Source: Methylococcaceae bacterium (lineage in GTDB: Bacteria > Pseudomonadota > Gammaproteobacteria > Methylococcales > Methylomonadaceae). From it: DNA of 43,332 bases. Position numbers and translations under genes: made by a program. Location: NCBI GenBank assembly GCA_030627285.1, contig DAOUSJ010000006.1, forward strand, positions 1 through 43,332, given 5' to 3'. Below the pieces are notes generated by a model. The model was not told the origin of the DNA and ran no database searches. It worked only from the letters and a program-made list of their open reading frames with translations. Below, piece by piece: positions 18,830 to 27,765 of this stretch (within the stretch, counting starts at the first letter, position 1; each line of letters starts with the position of its first letter).

Positions 18830-20800
18830 ATGACAGCTTTAAGTGTAAATCCAAAAATTTTAATCTTTTTATTTAGTGCTATTGGTTTAATAACTTTACC
18901 GCATGTTGCTAATTTACCGATTCCAATCTTCGCGTTTTTTAGTGCGTTATTTATCTGGCGGTTTGGATGTATATGGCAACCAAAATTGCTAGCACCTAAA
19001 AAATTGTTATTTCTACTAACTCTTAGCAGCTTCGGATTATTATTTAGTCAATATCAGAGTATTCTAGGACGTGATGCTGGCACGAGTTTTTTTATACTCG
19101 CGTTGGGACTGAAATTAATGGAAATTAATTCTGAACGGGATTTATACTTAATAACTTACTTAGCATTTATTGTTGCTGGCTCGCAATTTTTATATCAACA
19201 AAGCATTTTAATGGGAGTTTACAGTTTATTTGTCTGCATAGTTTTAATTGCAACTTTAGTCATTATTAACACTCCCAAGCCCAATACTGTCACGGCATTG
19301 AAAAAATCTGGCAGTATAATGTTGCAAGCATTACCAATGACAGTAATTTTATTTGTCTTATTTCCGCGTTTAGAAGCTCCACGCTGGATGATTTTTCAAG
19401 AAAGTTCTCAAAGTCTTACTGGTTTAAGTGAACAATTAGAACCAGGTGCTATCAGTAAATTAGGTTTGTCCGACGAATTGGTTTTTAGAGTCAAATTTAA
19501 AGGTGAAATACCCCCACCGAAACAACGTTATTGGCGGGGGCCGGTATATGGACATACAGATGGAAAACGTTGGAATATTACTCGGCATCAATCTGTAGTT
19601 GCGAAGCATCAAGCTAAATTAGATTTTAGTGGTTCTGGGTATGAATATAAATTAATGATGGAGCCGCAGACTAAAAACTGGGTGTTTGCTTTGGATATGC
19701 CAAATAAATTTCCTGCAACATTACGCCAAATTTCTACATATCAATTAGTTAGTATGAAAAACTCCCAACAACGGGCTGAATACCAACTTAGTTCTAATGT
19801 TAATTATAATACTGGCTATTTAACTAAAACTGAATTTAAGCTCAATACTCAATTACCTGTACGTGACCCATCGGTAAAAATACGACAGTTGATTCAACAG
19901 CTTGGCGCGAATAAGTCGAATCCAGAAGTATTTATTAAAAATTTGTTAAATCATTTTCGCACGGAAAAATTCCACTACACACTGACACCACCATTAATGG
20001 GTGCGCGTCCAATTGAAACTTTTTTATTCGAACAACGTCGGGGTTTTTGTAGTCATTATGCAACCGCATTTGTATATTTAATGCGGGTTGCAGGGATTCC
20101 AGCGCGGGTAGTTGGTGGTTATCAAGGTGGAAAAATTAATCCAGTTGGTGGTTTTTTAGAAGTTCGGCAAGCTAATGCACATGCTTGGACTGAAGTTTGG
20201 ATAGAAAATCAAGGCTGGGTGCGTTTTGATCCGACGGCTGCTATTGCTCCAGAACGGATTGAACAAGGTGTGAATATTGAGCAACAAATTGCCGCAGGGA
20301 GTGCTAATTTTAGTTCGATTAATATAGATAATAGTGCTTTAAGCTTGCTCAAAAATGCCAATATGTTGTTGCAAAGCATGGATTATAGTTGGCAACGTTG
20401 GGTAATTAATTATAATACTTCCAATCAAAACAGATTTTTAGATTCTTTGGGTATTGGTGATTTACGCAGCTTGTTTTTTTGGATGTTGGGTTTGATTGCC
20501 GTAGTTACCATAGTCTTAGCCCTAATATTATTTCCAGCTTATAAGATTAAACAAGATCCTATATTGCGACTTTATTTACGTTTTTGTAAAAAATTATCCA
20601 AAGTTAAGTTAATTCGCCAACCGCATGAAACTGCTTCTGCATTTGCACAACGAGCTATAATTGAGTTACCTGCACAACAAGTTCAGATTCAACAAATTAC
20701 TGAGTTGTATTTAACTTTACGTTATAGTAATAAAACTGAACTTCAAACTTTTAAACAACTCAAACAGCATGTACAGCAATTTAAAATTCAATCAAAGTAG
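18830..20800 (+). CDS. TgpA-type membrane transglutaminase-like protein (DUF3488)
   Basis: The 656 residues form an N-terminal block of several membrane helices (about 10-180), a periplasmic domain, one further helix near 545-565, and a C-terminal cytoplasmic tail (DUF4129-like). The transglutaminase core has the triad Cys407 (RRGFCSHYA), His451 (NAHAWTEVW) and Asp467 (VRFDPTA). Pseudomonas aeruginosa TgpA, an essential inner-membrane protein with a periplasmic transglutaminase domain, has the same plan and is also preceded by moxR and DUF58 genes. The substrate is unknown; a role in cell-wall protein linkage is only a suggestion. rnfG follows after 5 bases. Confidence 0.88.
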   Translation: MTALSVNPKILIFLFSAIGLITLPHVANLPIPIFAFFSALFIWRFGCIWQPKLLAPKKLLFLLTLSSFGLLFSQYQSILGRDAGTSFFILALGLKLMEINSERDLYLITYLAFIVAGSQFLYQQSILMGVYSLFVCIVLIATLVIINTPKPNTVTALKKSGSIMLQALPMTVILFVLFPRLEAPRWMIFQESSQSLTGLSEQLEPGAISKLGLSDELVFRVKFKGEIPPPKQRYWRGPVYGHTDGKRWNITRHQSVVAKHQAKLDFSGSGYEYKLMMEPQTKNWVFALDMPNKFPATLRQISTYQLVSMKNSQQRAEYQLSSNVNYNTGYLTKTEFKLNTQLPVRDPSVKIRQLIQQLGANKSNPEVFIKNLLNHFRTEKFHYTLTPPLMGARPIETFLFEQRRGFCSHYATAFVYLMRVAGIPARVVGGYQGGKINPVGGFLEVRQANAHAWTEVWIENQGWVRFDPTAAIAPERIEQGVNIEQQIAAGSANFSSINIDNSALSLLKNANMLLQSMDYSWQRWVINYNTSNQNRFLDSLGIGDLRSLFFWMLGLIAVVTIVLALILFPAYKIKQDPILRLYLRFCKKLSKVKLIRQPHETASAFAQRAIIELPAQQVQIQQITELYLTLRYSNKTELQTFKQLKQHVQQFKIQSK

Positions 20801-20805
20801 TCAAT

Positions 20806-21489
20806 ATGTCAGAAACACCGGAAGAATTACCGCAATTTCCAGCTAGTTCTAAACTTATTATTGCTTTAGGGATTATTGCATTTTTGTCAGGTTTATTAGT
20901 GGTGATTGTGTATGAATATACCAAACCTATTATTGCTGAAAACCAGCGTCTGGCAACTGAAAAGGCTATTTTTGCAGTTTTACCAGCGGCAAAAACTCGG
21001 TTAACTTTTGCAGTTCAAGCGAATAAATTGCAATTAGTCACTGATGCAGGTGTAGCTGAAGTCATATATGCTGGTTATGACCAGCAGAATAATTTAGTTG
21101 GTGTAGCTTTACATGCTGCCGCGCAAGGGTATCAGGATACGGTGCAATTATTATATGCGTATAATCCGCTTACAAGTTGTATTACTGGCTTTGCAGTGTT
21201 GAAAAGCACTGAAACTCCGGGATTTGGAACTAAAATTACTACAGACGTAGATTTTTTAGATAATTTTAAGTGTTTGCAAGCTACGGTAAATTTGGCTGGA
21301 ACAAATTTAAAGCATGCAATTAAAACTGTGCGGCATGGTACTAAACAACAGTCATGGGAAATAGATGCAATTGCAGGTGCGACTATTACTTCTAATGCTA
21401 TCGGACGCATGTTAAATGCCAGTGGAAATAAATTTCATGCGTTAATTGCAAAAAATTTAACTATGTTGCAACAAGCGCAAACTAAATAA
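20806..21489 (+). CDS. rnfG: Rnf/Rsx electron transport complex subunit G
   Basis: RnfG is a membrane-anchored periplasmic flavoprotein of the Rnf complex, which moves electrons between NADH and ferredoxin coupled to ions, or reduces SoxR in the Rsx form. The 227 residues have one N-terminal helix (about 17-36) and the FMN attachment motif DAIAGATITS at 187-196, where FMN would be linked through Thr193. ETPGFGTKI at 136-144 is also typical. The ApbE-recognised position before GAT is Ala rather than Ser or Thr. Unusually, rnfG comes first here and rnfB, C and D are absent. Confidence 0.9.
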   Translation: MSETPEELPQFPASSKLIIALGIIAFLSGLLVVIVYEYTKPIIAENQRLATEKAIFAVLPAAKTRLTFAVQANKLQLVTDAGVAEVIYAGYDQQNNLVGVALHAAAQGYQDTVQLLYAYNPLTSCITGFAVLKSTETPGFGTKITTDVDFLDNFKCLQATVNLAGTNLKHAIKTVRHGTKQQSWEIDAIAGATITSNAIGRMLNASGNKFHALIAKNLTMLQQAQTK

Positions 21490-21501
21490 GGTGAACTTCT
21501 G

Positions 21502-22173
21502 ATGTCTCAAACTATAGAAACTGAAAAACCTTTAACTTTAGAGGTATTTACTGCGGGATTATGGCAAGAAAACCCTGTGTTTGTAATGATGTTAGGTTTA
21601 TGTCCGACCTTAGCAGTAACTAATACTTTAGAAAATTCTTTAGGCATGAGTGCTGCAACTTTATTTGTGTTGGTTGGTTCTAATGCCTTAGTTTCAGCAC
21701 TTAGATTAGTGATTCCAAAACAAATTCGCATTACTGCCTACATAATTATTATTGCCACCTTTGTAACTATAGTAGATTATTTAATTCAAGCATTTAGTTT
21801 AGATTTACATAATAAACTTGGTGCGTTCATTCAATTAATTGTGGTGAATTGTCTAATTTTAGGGCGTGCTGAGGCTTATGCTTCCAGAAATGGATTTACC
21901 AAAGCAGTTGTAAGTGCGTTAGGCATGGGTTTAGGCTTTACCTTAGCTTTAGTTGCTTTAGGTAGTGTGCGGGAATTATTAGGTGCAGGGCAATTATTAG
22001 GCTATCAAATTTTTAGTCTGAATTTTGAACCTTGGGTAGTTATGATTTTACCACCTGGAGGTTTTATAGTTCTAGGTTCGTGGTTATTGTTGTTTAATTA
22101 TTTCCGCCAACGTAAAACTGAAAATTTGCTAGCGGTAGATTCTGCTAGCCATTGTACTGTGAAAAATAATTAA
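21502..22173 (+). CDS. rnfE: Rnf/Rsx electron transport complex subunit E
   Basis: RnfE is an integral membrane subunit, related to RnfA and to NqrD/NqrE. The 223 residues contain about six helices and the two conserved Cys motifs, LGLCPTLAVTN (Cys34) and VVNCLILGRAEAYA (Cys117). In solved Rnf and Nqr structures these pair with the matching Cys of the sister subunit to hold an intramembrane [2Fe-2S] cluster. The Shine-Dalgarno sequence aaggtga precedes the ATG. rnfA follows after 2 bases. Confidence 0.95.
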   Translation: MSQTIETEKPLTLEVFTAGLWQENPVFVMMLGLCPTLAVTNTLENSLGMSAATLFVLVGSNALVSALRLVIPKQIRITAYIIIIATFVTIVDYLIQAFSLDLHNKLGAFIQLIVVNCLILGRAEAYASRNGFTKAVVSALGMGLGFTLALVALGSVRELLGAGQLLGYQIFSLNFEPWVVMILPPGGFIVLGSWLLLFNYFRQRKTENLLAVDSASHCTVKNN

Positions 22174-22175
22174 TT

Positions 22176-22769
22176 ATGAACCCAGAATCACTTAGTTTTA
22201 TATTTTTAAACGCCTTTTTAATTAACAACTTTGTGTTAGCTTTATTCTTAGGCTTATGTCCATTTGTAGGGGTTTCTGCAAAACGCGAGACTGCATTTAA
22301 CATGAGTTTAGCCACAATGTTTGTGATGTTTGTTAGTTCAGTATGTGCTTATGGAATTAATTTAATTTTAGTAAAATTTGAGCTGGAATTTTTACGTTTA
22401 ATTAGCTACATTGCCTTAATTGCTTCAGCAGTGCAGTTAGTGGAAATGATTTTAAAAAAGTTCAGTCCGAAAATTTTTAGATTACTAGGAATTTTTTTAC
22501 CCCTGATTACTACTAATTGTGCAATTTTAGGCGTAGCTTTATTTCAAACTAATCGAGGCTATGATTTCTTGCAATCGGTAGCTTTTAGTATAGGCGCAGG
22601 TTTTGGTTTTGGACTGGCAATTATTTTAATGGCCGGATTAAGGGAAAAATTAGAATTAGCAAATTTACCTAATATTACTCAGGCAGCCGCTTTAAGTATG
22701 ATGTTGGCTGGAATTTTATCTTTAACTTTTATGGGGTTTGCTGGTTTAGGTACTACCACAACTATTTAA
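22176..22769 (+). CDS. rnfA: Rnf/Rsx electron transport complex subunit A
   Basis: RnfA is the inverted-topology partner of RnfE. The 197 residues are strongly hydrophobic with about six helices and carry LGLCPFVGVSAK (Cys28) and TTNCAILGVALF (Cys115), the ligand cysteines for the shared [2Fe-2S] centre. Length and motifs match E. coli RsxA (193). It lies 2 bases after rnfE and 13 bases before the small Cys-rich gene. Confidence 0.95.
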   Translation: MNPESLSFIFLNAFLINNFVLALFLGLCPFVGVSAKRETAFNMSLATMFVMFVSSVCAYGINLILVKFELEFLRLISYIALIASAVQLVEMILKKFSPKIFRLLGIFLPLITTNCAILGVALFQTNRGYDFLQSVAFSIGAGFGFGLAIILMAGLREKLELANLPNITQAAALSMMLAGILSLTFMGFAGLGTTTTI

Positions 22770-22782
22770 CAAGGTTCTTACA

Positions 22783-22965
22783 ATGATAAATTTTTTCTGT
22801 GCCATGACTATAATTTTTGTCTTAATGTGTGCCTGGATTTGGGCGCAACAAATTGCTAAAAATTATGCTGATAAACACCCAGAACTGGGTACATTTAAAC
22901 AAGAAGGTTTAGGCTGTGGCAAAAGTTGTGGTTGTAAATTGGGAGGTTGCGATAAAATCGGATAA
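22783..22965 (+). CDS. Small Cys-rich membrane protein, possible Rnf assembly factor (NqrM-like)
   Basis: This 60-residue protein has an N-terminal helix (about 3-22, including Cys6 and Cys16), a short charged linker, and a tail with Cys45, Cys49, Cys51 and Cys56 (CGKSCGCKLGGC). The plan resembles NqrM (DUF539), a small membrane protein with a Cys cluster that is required to mature the iron centre between NqrD and NqrE. The Cys spacing is not identical to NqrM. Its place as the last gene after rnfA suggests an equivalent job for the RnfA-RnfE cluster. I infer the role; the reading frame itself looks real because of the tight spacing and the aagg upstream. Confidence 0.65.
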   Translation: MINFFCAMTIIFVLMCAWIWAQQIAKNYADKHPELGTFKQEGLGCGKSCGCKLGGCDKIG

Positions 22966-22967
22966 AA

Positions 22968-23015
22968 TTCTGCCGGTTAATACACACATATTTTTGGTGT
23001 ACTAGAATGGCAGAA
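22968..23015. terminator. Hairpin between rnf operon and csp (convergent ends)
   Basis: TTCTGCC (22968-22974) pairs exactly with GGCAGAA (23009-23015), and inside it TACAC (22981-22985) pairs with GTGTA (22997-23001). For minus-strand transcripts it is followed by a short T run (AATTTTA). It most likely ends csp transcription and may also serve the rnf operon. Confidence 0.5.
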
Positions 23016-23032
23016 AAAGATCTAAATTTTAT

Positions 23033-23242
23033 TTAAACAACTGTTACGTCAACAGCTTGTGGACCTTTTGCACCTTGTTCAACGTCAAAAGAAACTTTTT
23101 GACCTTCAGCAAGAGTTTTAAAGCCGTCACCTGAAATTGCTCTAAAATGACAAAATACATCTGCACCGCCGCCATCTTGAGTAATAAAACCGAAACCTTT
23201 TTCTTCATTAAACCACTTAACTATACCTGTTGTTTTTGACAT
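23033..23242 (-). CDS. Cold-shock-domain protein (CspA family)
   Basis: This 69-residue single-OB-fold protein binds single-stranded nucleic acid. It has [15 protein letters not shown] with RNP1 (KGFGFI) and a RNP2-like DVFCHFRAI, in which Cys replaces the more usual Val. I chose the ATG at 23242 ([10 protein letters not shown]) over a TTG four codons upstream because family members start there. The predicted promoter (23276-23304) leaves a leader of only about 27 bases, unlike the long cold-sensing leader of E. coli cspA, so it may be expressed constitutively like cspC or cspE. Confidence 0.94.
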   Translation of the reverse strand: MSKTTGIVKWFNEEKGFGFITQDGGGADVFCHFRAISGDGFKTLAEGQKVSFDVEQGAKGPQAVDVTVV

Positions 23243-23275
23243 TATGTTGACCAATATATTGAATATAAACCCAGC

Positions 23276-23304
23276 ATAATATGAATTTTTGGTCTATTTA
23301 GCAA
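23276..23304 (-). promoter_or_regulatory. Sigma-70-type promoter for csp
   Basis: On the minus strand, -35 TTGCTA (23304-23299), a 17-base spacer, and -10 TATTAT (23281-23276). Confidence 0.6.
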
Positions 23305-23343
23305 GCAAAATAATTCACTTCGCCATTTAAGACTGATAATAGA

Positions 23344-24114
23344 TTATTCTAGCCAATTAATTTCTTGTGCGGTTTTAACGTTAATTACACATTGTTTCAG
23401 ATTATCTGCCATCTCAGCTTGGGTTGTTGATAAAGGTCTTCTAACCGCCATAATTTCGGCGTTTAATTGTGGGTATAACGGCTGTTGTTCTGCATCGGCA
23501 TAACCATCTGGAAATATAGGCTGGTTACTAGCTCCATATTTGTCTAAAGCCCCTACAGTGTGTAAAAACTCATGTGCGATAATAATATTATTTTGGGCAT
23601 TTTGTTTGGGGTCTGCAAATGCATGCACAATTGATAATAAACCTTTATTTAAACCTATAGAGTGTGCCAATGCGCGGTTTTCTAAAGCTTCATGATAGTA
23701 CACAAATATACGTACACGGTGGTGGTTTGATTCTGTATCAGGAGTGTTAAAAAATGCCCACCAACGAAACTTTAATCCCCAGAAAATAATTTTTAATATA
23801 GCTGCATCGGATGCCGGTGGAATAGGTGGTTGTGCAGTTATAGTTGCGCCTAATTGAATTCTGGTTACTGGATGGCTTAATACCGAATAATTTTCACCTT
23901 GAATTTCAAAAAAATCATTCACTTCTTGAAATATACTTACATCTAAATTATCAATGTATTCAGTTACTACAGTTTCGTTATCCGCATTAATTGGATAAAT
24001 TACAATGTCTAATGGATCTAACCAAGCTTGAGAATTTAATTCTTGGGTTCTAGTGTAAAATGCAACATAAGCTAAAATAGCCAATAAAATTAAAATACGA
24101 ATCATTTTAAACAT
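23344..24114 (-). CDS. Membrane-anchored protein with snapalysin/metzincin-like zinc motif
   Basis: I do not recognise a named family. The 256 residues begin with one hydrophobic helix (about 5-20), so the rest is probably periplasmic. Near the C-terminus is HEFLHTVGALDKY: His181, Glu182, His185, Gly188 and Asp191 fit the HExxHxxGxxD pattern of snapalysin-type metzincin proteases. About 30 residues later, EIMA (Met222) could be the Met-turn. A secreted or membrane-tethered zinc peptidase is therefore likely, but no substrate can be named. It starts 4 bases after the JAMM gene, so the two are probably expressed together with prmC-prfA-hemA. Confidence 0.65.
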   Translation of the reverse strand: MFKMIRILILLAILAYVAFYTRTQELNSQAWLDPLDIVIYPINADNETVVTEYIDNLDVSIFQEVNDFFEIQGENYSVLSHPVTRIQLGATITAQPPIPPASDAAILKIIFWGLKFRWWAFFNTPDTESNHHRVRIFVYYHEALENRALAHSIGLNKGLLSIVHAFADPKQNAQNNIIIAHEFLHTVGALDKYGASNQPIFPDGYADAEQQPLYPQLNAEIMAVRRPLSTTQAEMADNLKQCVINVKTAQEINWLE

Positions 24115-24118
24115 AAAT

Positions 24119-24532
24119 TTACACTACATTGAGTTGGCATTCTTGAGCTTGTTGGTGTTGGAGTTTAAACCCGCGTAATTCCAAAACCCCTTTAGTGTTC
24201 AATGAAATTATTAAATATAGAATTTCCATTTTTGGTGCTAAAGCTAAATCGGTAATTGAAGGTAATGCAGCAGCATGTGGATGTGAGTGATAAATAGCGA
24301 ATAATTCTTGTTGTTGGGTACGCATTAACTTAATTGCATTAATATGTTCGCTAGCATCTAAATTAAAATATTTTTGCGGTTCATGATGTGAATTTTTAAT
24401 TGGATAACAACAGATTGGAACTTGTTTGGTCGCGCCGATTAAACCGCATACTTCTACATCAGGTGTAGTTTGGGCATGTGCAAATATAGCTTGCATAATT
24501 TTAAGGGGTATTTGGATAATTTCTGCGTGCAT
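24119..24532 (-). CDS. JAMM/MPN (M67 family) metallopeptidase-like protein
   Basis: This 137-residue protein has the complete JAMM metal motif: Glu27 (EVCGLIG), HSHP at 82-85 and Ser92...Asp95 (SITD). Bacterial members of this family cleave C-terminal extensions from ubiquitin-like sulfur carriers such as CysO, ThiS or MoaD relatives, or desampylate proteins. No sulfur-carrier gene is in this window. It lies 17 bases after prmC, at a position where moeB (an E1-like sulfur-carrier activator) is found in E. coli and others, which hints at a related sulfur-transfer theme. Function is inferred from fold only. Confidence 0.85.
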   Translation of the reverse strand: MHAEIIQIPLKIMQAIFAHAQTTPDVEVCGLIGATKQVPICCYPIKNSHHEPQKYFNLDASEHINAIKLMRTQQQELFAIYHSHPHAAALPSITDLALAPKMEILYLIISLNTKGVLELRGFKLQHQQAQECQLNVV

Positions 24533-24549
24533 AATTAATATGTGAAAAA

Positions 24550-25389
24550 TTAAATTAATTGACCTACAGTTACTCTAGGCAACAAGGATAAATCTTGATA
24601 GGTTTGAATGTTTTGGTAACCATATTGCTGAAACAATGTTTGTACTGCGGATTTTTGCGTACAACCATGTTCAATTAATAACCAACCATTGCAAGTTAAA
24701 TACTGCGCCGAATTACTCACAATTTCCTTAATATCATCTAAACCTGTAGTGCCAGCAATTAAAGCAGTTTGGGGTTCAAAGCGTAAATCACCTGTTTGTA
24801 AATGTGGATCAGTAGCAGCAATATAAGGTGGATTGCTGACAATTAAATCAAATTTTTGAGTTGCTATGCTTTGAAACCAAGAACTTATTTGAAACTCAAT
24901 ATTGTTACATATATGTATGTTAGCATTTTCCTGCGCAATATTTAATGCAGCTGTACTTTTATCTACGGCTAATATTTGTAAATATGGCAGCTCTAAGGCC
25001 AAAGTAATTGCGATAACTCCAGAACCAGTACCTAAATCTAAAATCTTTGGCGCAGGGATTTTTGACAACAAATTTAGGCTAGTTTCAATTAATAATTCTG
25101 TATCTGGACGTGGAATTAATACTTCTGGAGTTACTTTAAATTCCCGTGACCAAAATTCACGCTGTCCAGTTAAATATGCAATTGGGATGCCATCAGCACG
25201 TTGATTAAGTAAATTTTTAAACGCGGATATTTGGCTAGTAGATAAAATTTTTTCTGGCCAAGTACGTAAATAACTGCGCTCTTTATGTAAAATCCAACAC
25301 AATAATACTTCTGTATCTAAAGTTGCAGATGCAGAAACTGGCTGTAATTTAGTTGCTCCCCAGATGATTGATTCCGAAATTGACGACAC
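24550..25389 (-). CDS. prmC: Peptide chain release factor N5-glutamine methyltransferase
   Basis: PrmC methylates the Gln of the GGQ motif in RF1 and RF2 using S-adenosylmethionine. The 279 residues show an N-terminal helical substrate domain, the SAM motif LDLGTGSG at 117-124 and the catalytic NPPY at 186-189. The start codon is GTG at 25389, overlapping the prfA stop by one base (TAGTG), so the enzyme is coupled to its own substrate's gene. Confidence 0.96.
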   Translation of the reverse strand: MSSISESIIWGATKLQPVSASATLDTEVLLCWILHKERSYLRTWPEKILSTSQISAFKNLLNQRADGIPIAYLTGQREFWSREFKVTPEVLIPRPDTELLIETSLNLLSKIPAPKILDLGTGSGVIAITLALELPYLQILAVDKSTAALNIAQENANIHICNNIEFQISSWFQSIATQKFDLIVSNPPYIAATDPHLQTGDLRFEPQTALIAGTTGLDDIKEIVSNSAQYLTCNGWLLIEHGCTQKSAVQTLFQQYGYQNIQTYQDLSLLPRVTVGQLI

Positions 25390-26474
25390 TAATCATCGCC
25401 TAGTTGGGTTAATAAATCTGCTTGATGTTCATGAATTAAAGGGCTAATAACTTGTTCTAATGCACCTTGCATAATATCATCCAACTTGTACAAAGTTAAA
25501 TTAATCCGATGATCTGAAATGCGTCCTTGAGGATAATTATAAGTTCTAATTTTCTCAGATCTATCTCCAGAACCTACTTGCAATTTGCGTTGTTGAGATT
25601 GTTCTGCATCAAGTTTTTCTTGTTCGGCATTTAATAAACGCGATTGTAATAACGCCATAGCGCGAGCGCGATTTTTATGCTGGGAACGCTCATCTTGGCA
25701 TTCCACAACCATGCCGCTAGGTAAATGTGTTAATCGAATAGCAGAATCAGTTTTATTTACATGCTGACCACCAGATCCAGAAGCCCTAAAAGTATCCACG
25801 CGCAAATCAGCTGGATTAATTTCAACTTCATCTACTGCTTCCGCTTCAGGCATTACTGCGACTGTACAAGCTGAAGTATGCACCCGTCCTTGGGATTCAG
25901 TTTCTGGAACTCGTTGAACTCTATGAGTTCCAGATTCAAACTTAAATTGTGAATACACATCTTGACCTGCAATTCGTAATACAATTTCCTTAAAGCCACC
26001 ATGATCGCCACGATTTTCAGAAATTAGTTCAGTTTTCCAACCTTTCTTTTCTACATAACGTTGGTACATTTTACTTAAATCACCTGAAAAAATAGCGGCC
26101 TCATCACCACCAGTACCAGCGCGAATTTCTAAATAAATATTTCGATTATCATTTGGATCTTTAGGCAGTAATAAAACTTGTAATTGTTGCTGGAGCTTAT
26201 CTTTTTCAATTGTGGCTAATTGCAATTCTTCTTGAGCCATAGCGCGCATTTCAGGATCTGAATCTTGTGCCATTTCTTGGTTAGCAACAATATCCTCAGC
26301 ATTGATTTGATAGTTTTTATAACATTCCACAATTGGTTCAATTTGGGAATATTCTTGTCCTAATGCGCGAAATTTATTTTGATCACTTTGGACTTCTGGT
26401 TGCGATAACAACGCCGCAATCTCAGTAAAGCGTTCGCTTAAATGGTCTAATTTATGTTGAATAGATGCTTTCAT
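25389..26474 (-). CDS. prfA: Peptide chain release factor 1
   Basis: RF1 reads UAA and UAG stop codons and triggers peptide release. The 361 residues include the GGQ catalytic motif at 235-237 ([13 protein letters not shown]) and the PxT codon-reading motif as Pro190-Glu-Thr192 in [15 protein letters not shown]. coli has PAT there. It lies 8 bases after hemA and is followed directly by prmC, the standard gammaproteobacterial trio. Confidence 0.97.
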   Translation of the reverse strand: MKASIQHKLDHLSERFTEIAALLSQPEVQSDQNKFRALGQEYSQIEPIVECYKNYQINAEDIVANQEMAQDSDPEMRAMAQEELQLATIEKDKLQQQLQVLLLPKDPNDNRNIYLEIRAGTGGDEAAIFSGDLSKMYQRYVEKKGWKTELISENRGDHGGFKEIVLRIAGQDVYSQFKFESGTHRVQRVPETESQGRVHTSACTVAVMPEAEAVDEVEINPADLRVDTFRASGSGGQHVNKTDSAIRLTHLPSGMVVECQDERSQHKNRARAMALLQSRLLNAEQEKLDAEQSQQRKLQVGSGDRSEKIRTYNYPQGRISDHRINLTLYKLDDIMQGALEQVISPLIHEHQADLLTQLGDD

Positions 26475-26482
26475 ATTGAAAT

Positions 26483-27730
26483 TTATAATTTAAAAAGTTC
26501 TCGTGCTGCGGCAATTAAATCTGGACGTTCATTAATTCCAGCAGCACGAATTTGAATGCTGGGAACGTGGATTAATTTATTGGTTAAACTATGTGCCAGC
26601 CTAGTTAGAGCTTCTTCTGGGTCTATACCATGATTAAGTTGTTTGAGATATTTTTGCAATAATTGTTCCCGAATCATATCAGCTTGGGAACGATAGTCTT
26701 TAATTGTGGTATGCGCTCCTTGGGAACGTAGCCAGCCTAGAAAATGCTCTACTTGAGTATCAATGATTTCTTCTGCTTGCGCCGCTGCTTGGCGACGAGA
26801 ATTCATATTGGTATCAATAGTATGTTGTAAATCGTCCACAGTATACAAATACACGTCTTTTAATTGAGATACTTCTGCTTCTATATCCCGTGGTACGGCT
26901 AAATCAACCATAAAAATTGGTTTGTGTTTGCGTTTTTTAATGGCACTTTCTAACAAGCCTTTGCCCAAAATTGGTAATTGACTGGCGGTTGAAGATACCA
27001 CGATATCAGCTTCAGCTAAATGGGTTGGCAATTCAGATAGGGCAATCGCGTAACCATTAAATTGTGCTGCTAAAGTGTGGGCTTTATCATAAGTACGATT
27101 TGCAATAATAATGCGCCCAATTCCTTGTTGATGTAAATGTCTGGCGGTTAATTCAATGGTTTCACCAGCACCAATTAATAATGCAGTTTGTTGACTTAGC
27201 TTATCAAAAATTTGTTGAGCTAATTGAACCGCAGCAAAAGCTACTGAAACTGGACTTGAACCTATTTCAGTATCAGTACGAACTTTTTTGGCAGCGGAAA
27301 ATGTATGTTGAAATAATTTGCCTAAATATTTGCCTAAAGTTCCAGCTTCATAGGCAGCTTGATAAGCGGTTTTCATTTGCCCTAGAATTTGCGGTTCGCC
27401 TAAAATCATTGAATCTAAGCCACATGCAACTCTGAAAATGTGCCGAATAAATTGATTGCCCTGATAGCTGTATAAATATGGGATAAAGTCTGCTGGGTCT
27501 ATTTGCTGACTTTGAGCAATCCAATCAATGAGCGTATTGGTATTATTATCGGTCAATTCACAATAAAATTCTGTGCGATTGCAAGTAGATAAAATAGCCG
27601 CTTCAGTAATAGTTTGAGTTTGTAATAGTTGTTGCAAAGCCTGATTTAATATTTCAGCAGGAAATGCAAGTCGCTCACGAATAGCAACTGGCGCAGTATT
27701 ATAATTAATTCCTAGGGCAATCAAGGTCAT
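26483..27730 (-). CDS. hemA: Glutamyl-tRNA reductase
   Basis: HemA reduces glutamyl-tRNA to glutamate-1-semialdehyde, the first step of tetrapyrrole synthesis by the C5 route. The 415 residues begin [15 protein letters not shown] and have the catalytic Cys50 in LSTCNRTE, the [11 protein letters not shown] segment and an NADPH-binding region ([17 protein letters not shown]). It is the first gene of the hemA-prfA-prmC operon, divergent from the TPR-lolB run, with a predicted promoter at 27766-27794. Confidence 0.97.
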   Translation of the reverse strand: MTLIALGINYNTAPVAIRERLAFPAEILNQALQQLLQTQTITEAAILSTCNRTEFYCELTDNNTNTLIDWIAQSQQIDPADFIPYLYSYQGNQFIRHIFRVACGLDSMILGEPQILGQMKTAYQAAYEAGTLGKYLGKLFQHTFSAAKKVRTDTEIGSSPVSVAFAAVQLAQQIFDKLSQQTALLIGAGETIELTARHLHQQGIGRIIIANRTYDKAHTLAAQFNGYAIALSELPTHLAEADIVVSSTASQLPILGKGLLESAIKKRKHKPIFMVDLAVPRDIEAEVSQLKDVYLYTVDDLQHTIDTNMNSRRQAAAQAEEIIDTQVEHFLGWLRSQGAHTTIKDYRSQADMIREQLLQKYLKQLNHGIDPEEALTRLAHSLTNKLIHVPSIQIRAAGINERPDLIAAARELFKL

Positions 27731-27765
27731 CTAAAGTTATGAAAAACAGTCTTTGAAGGGATGCT

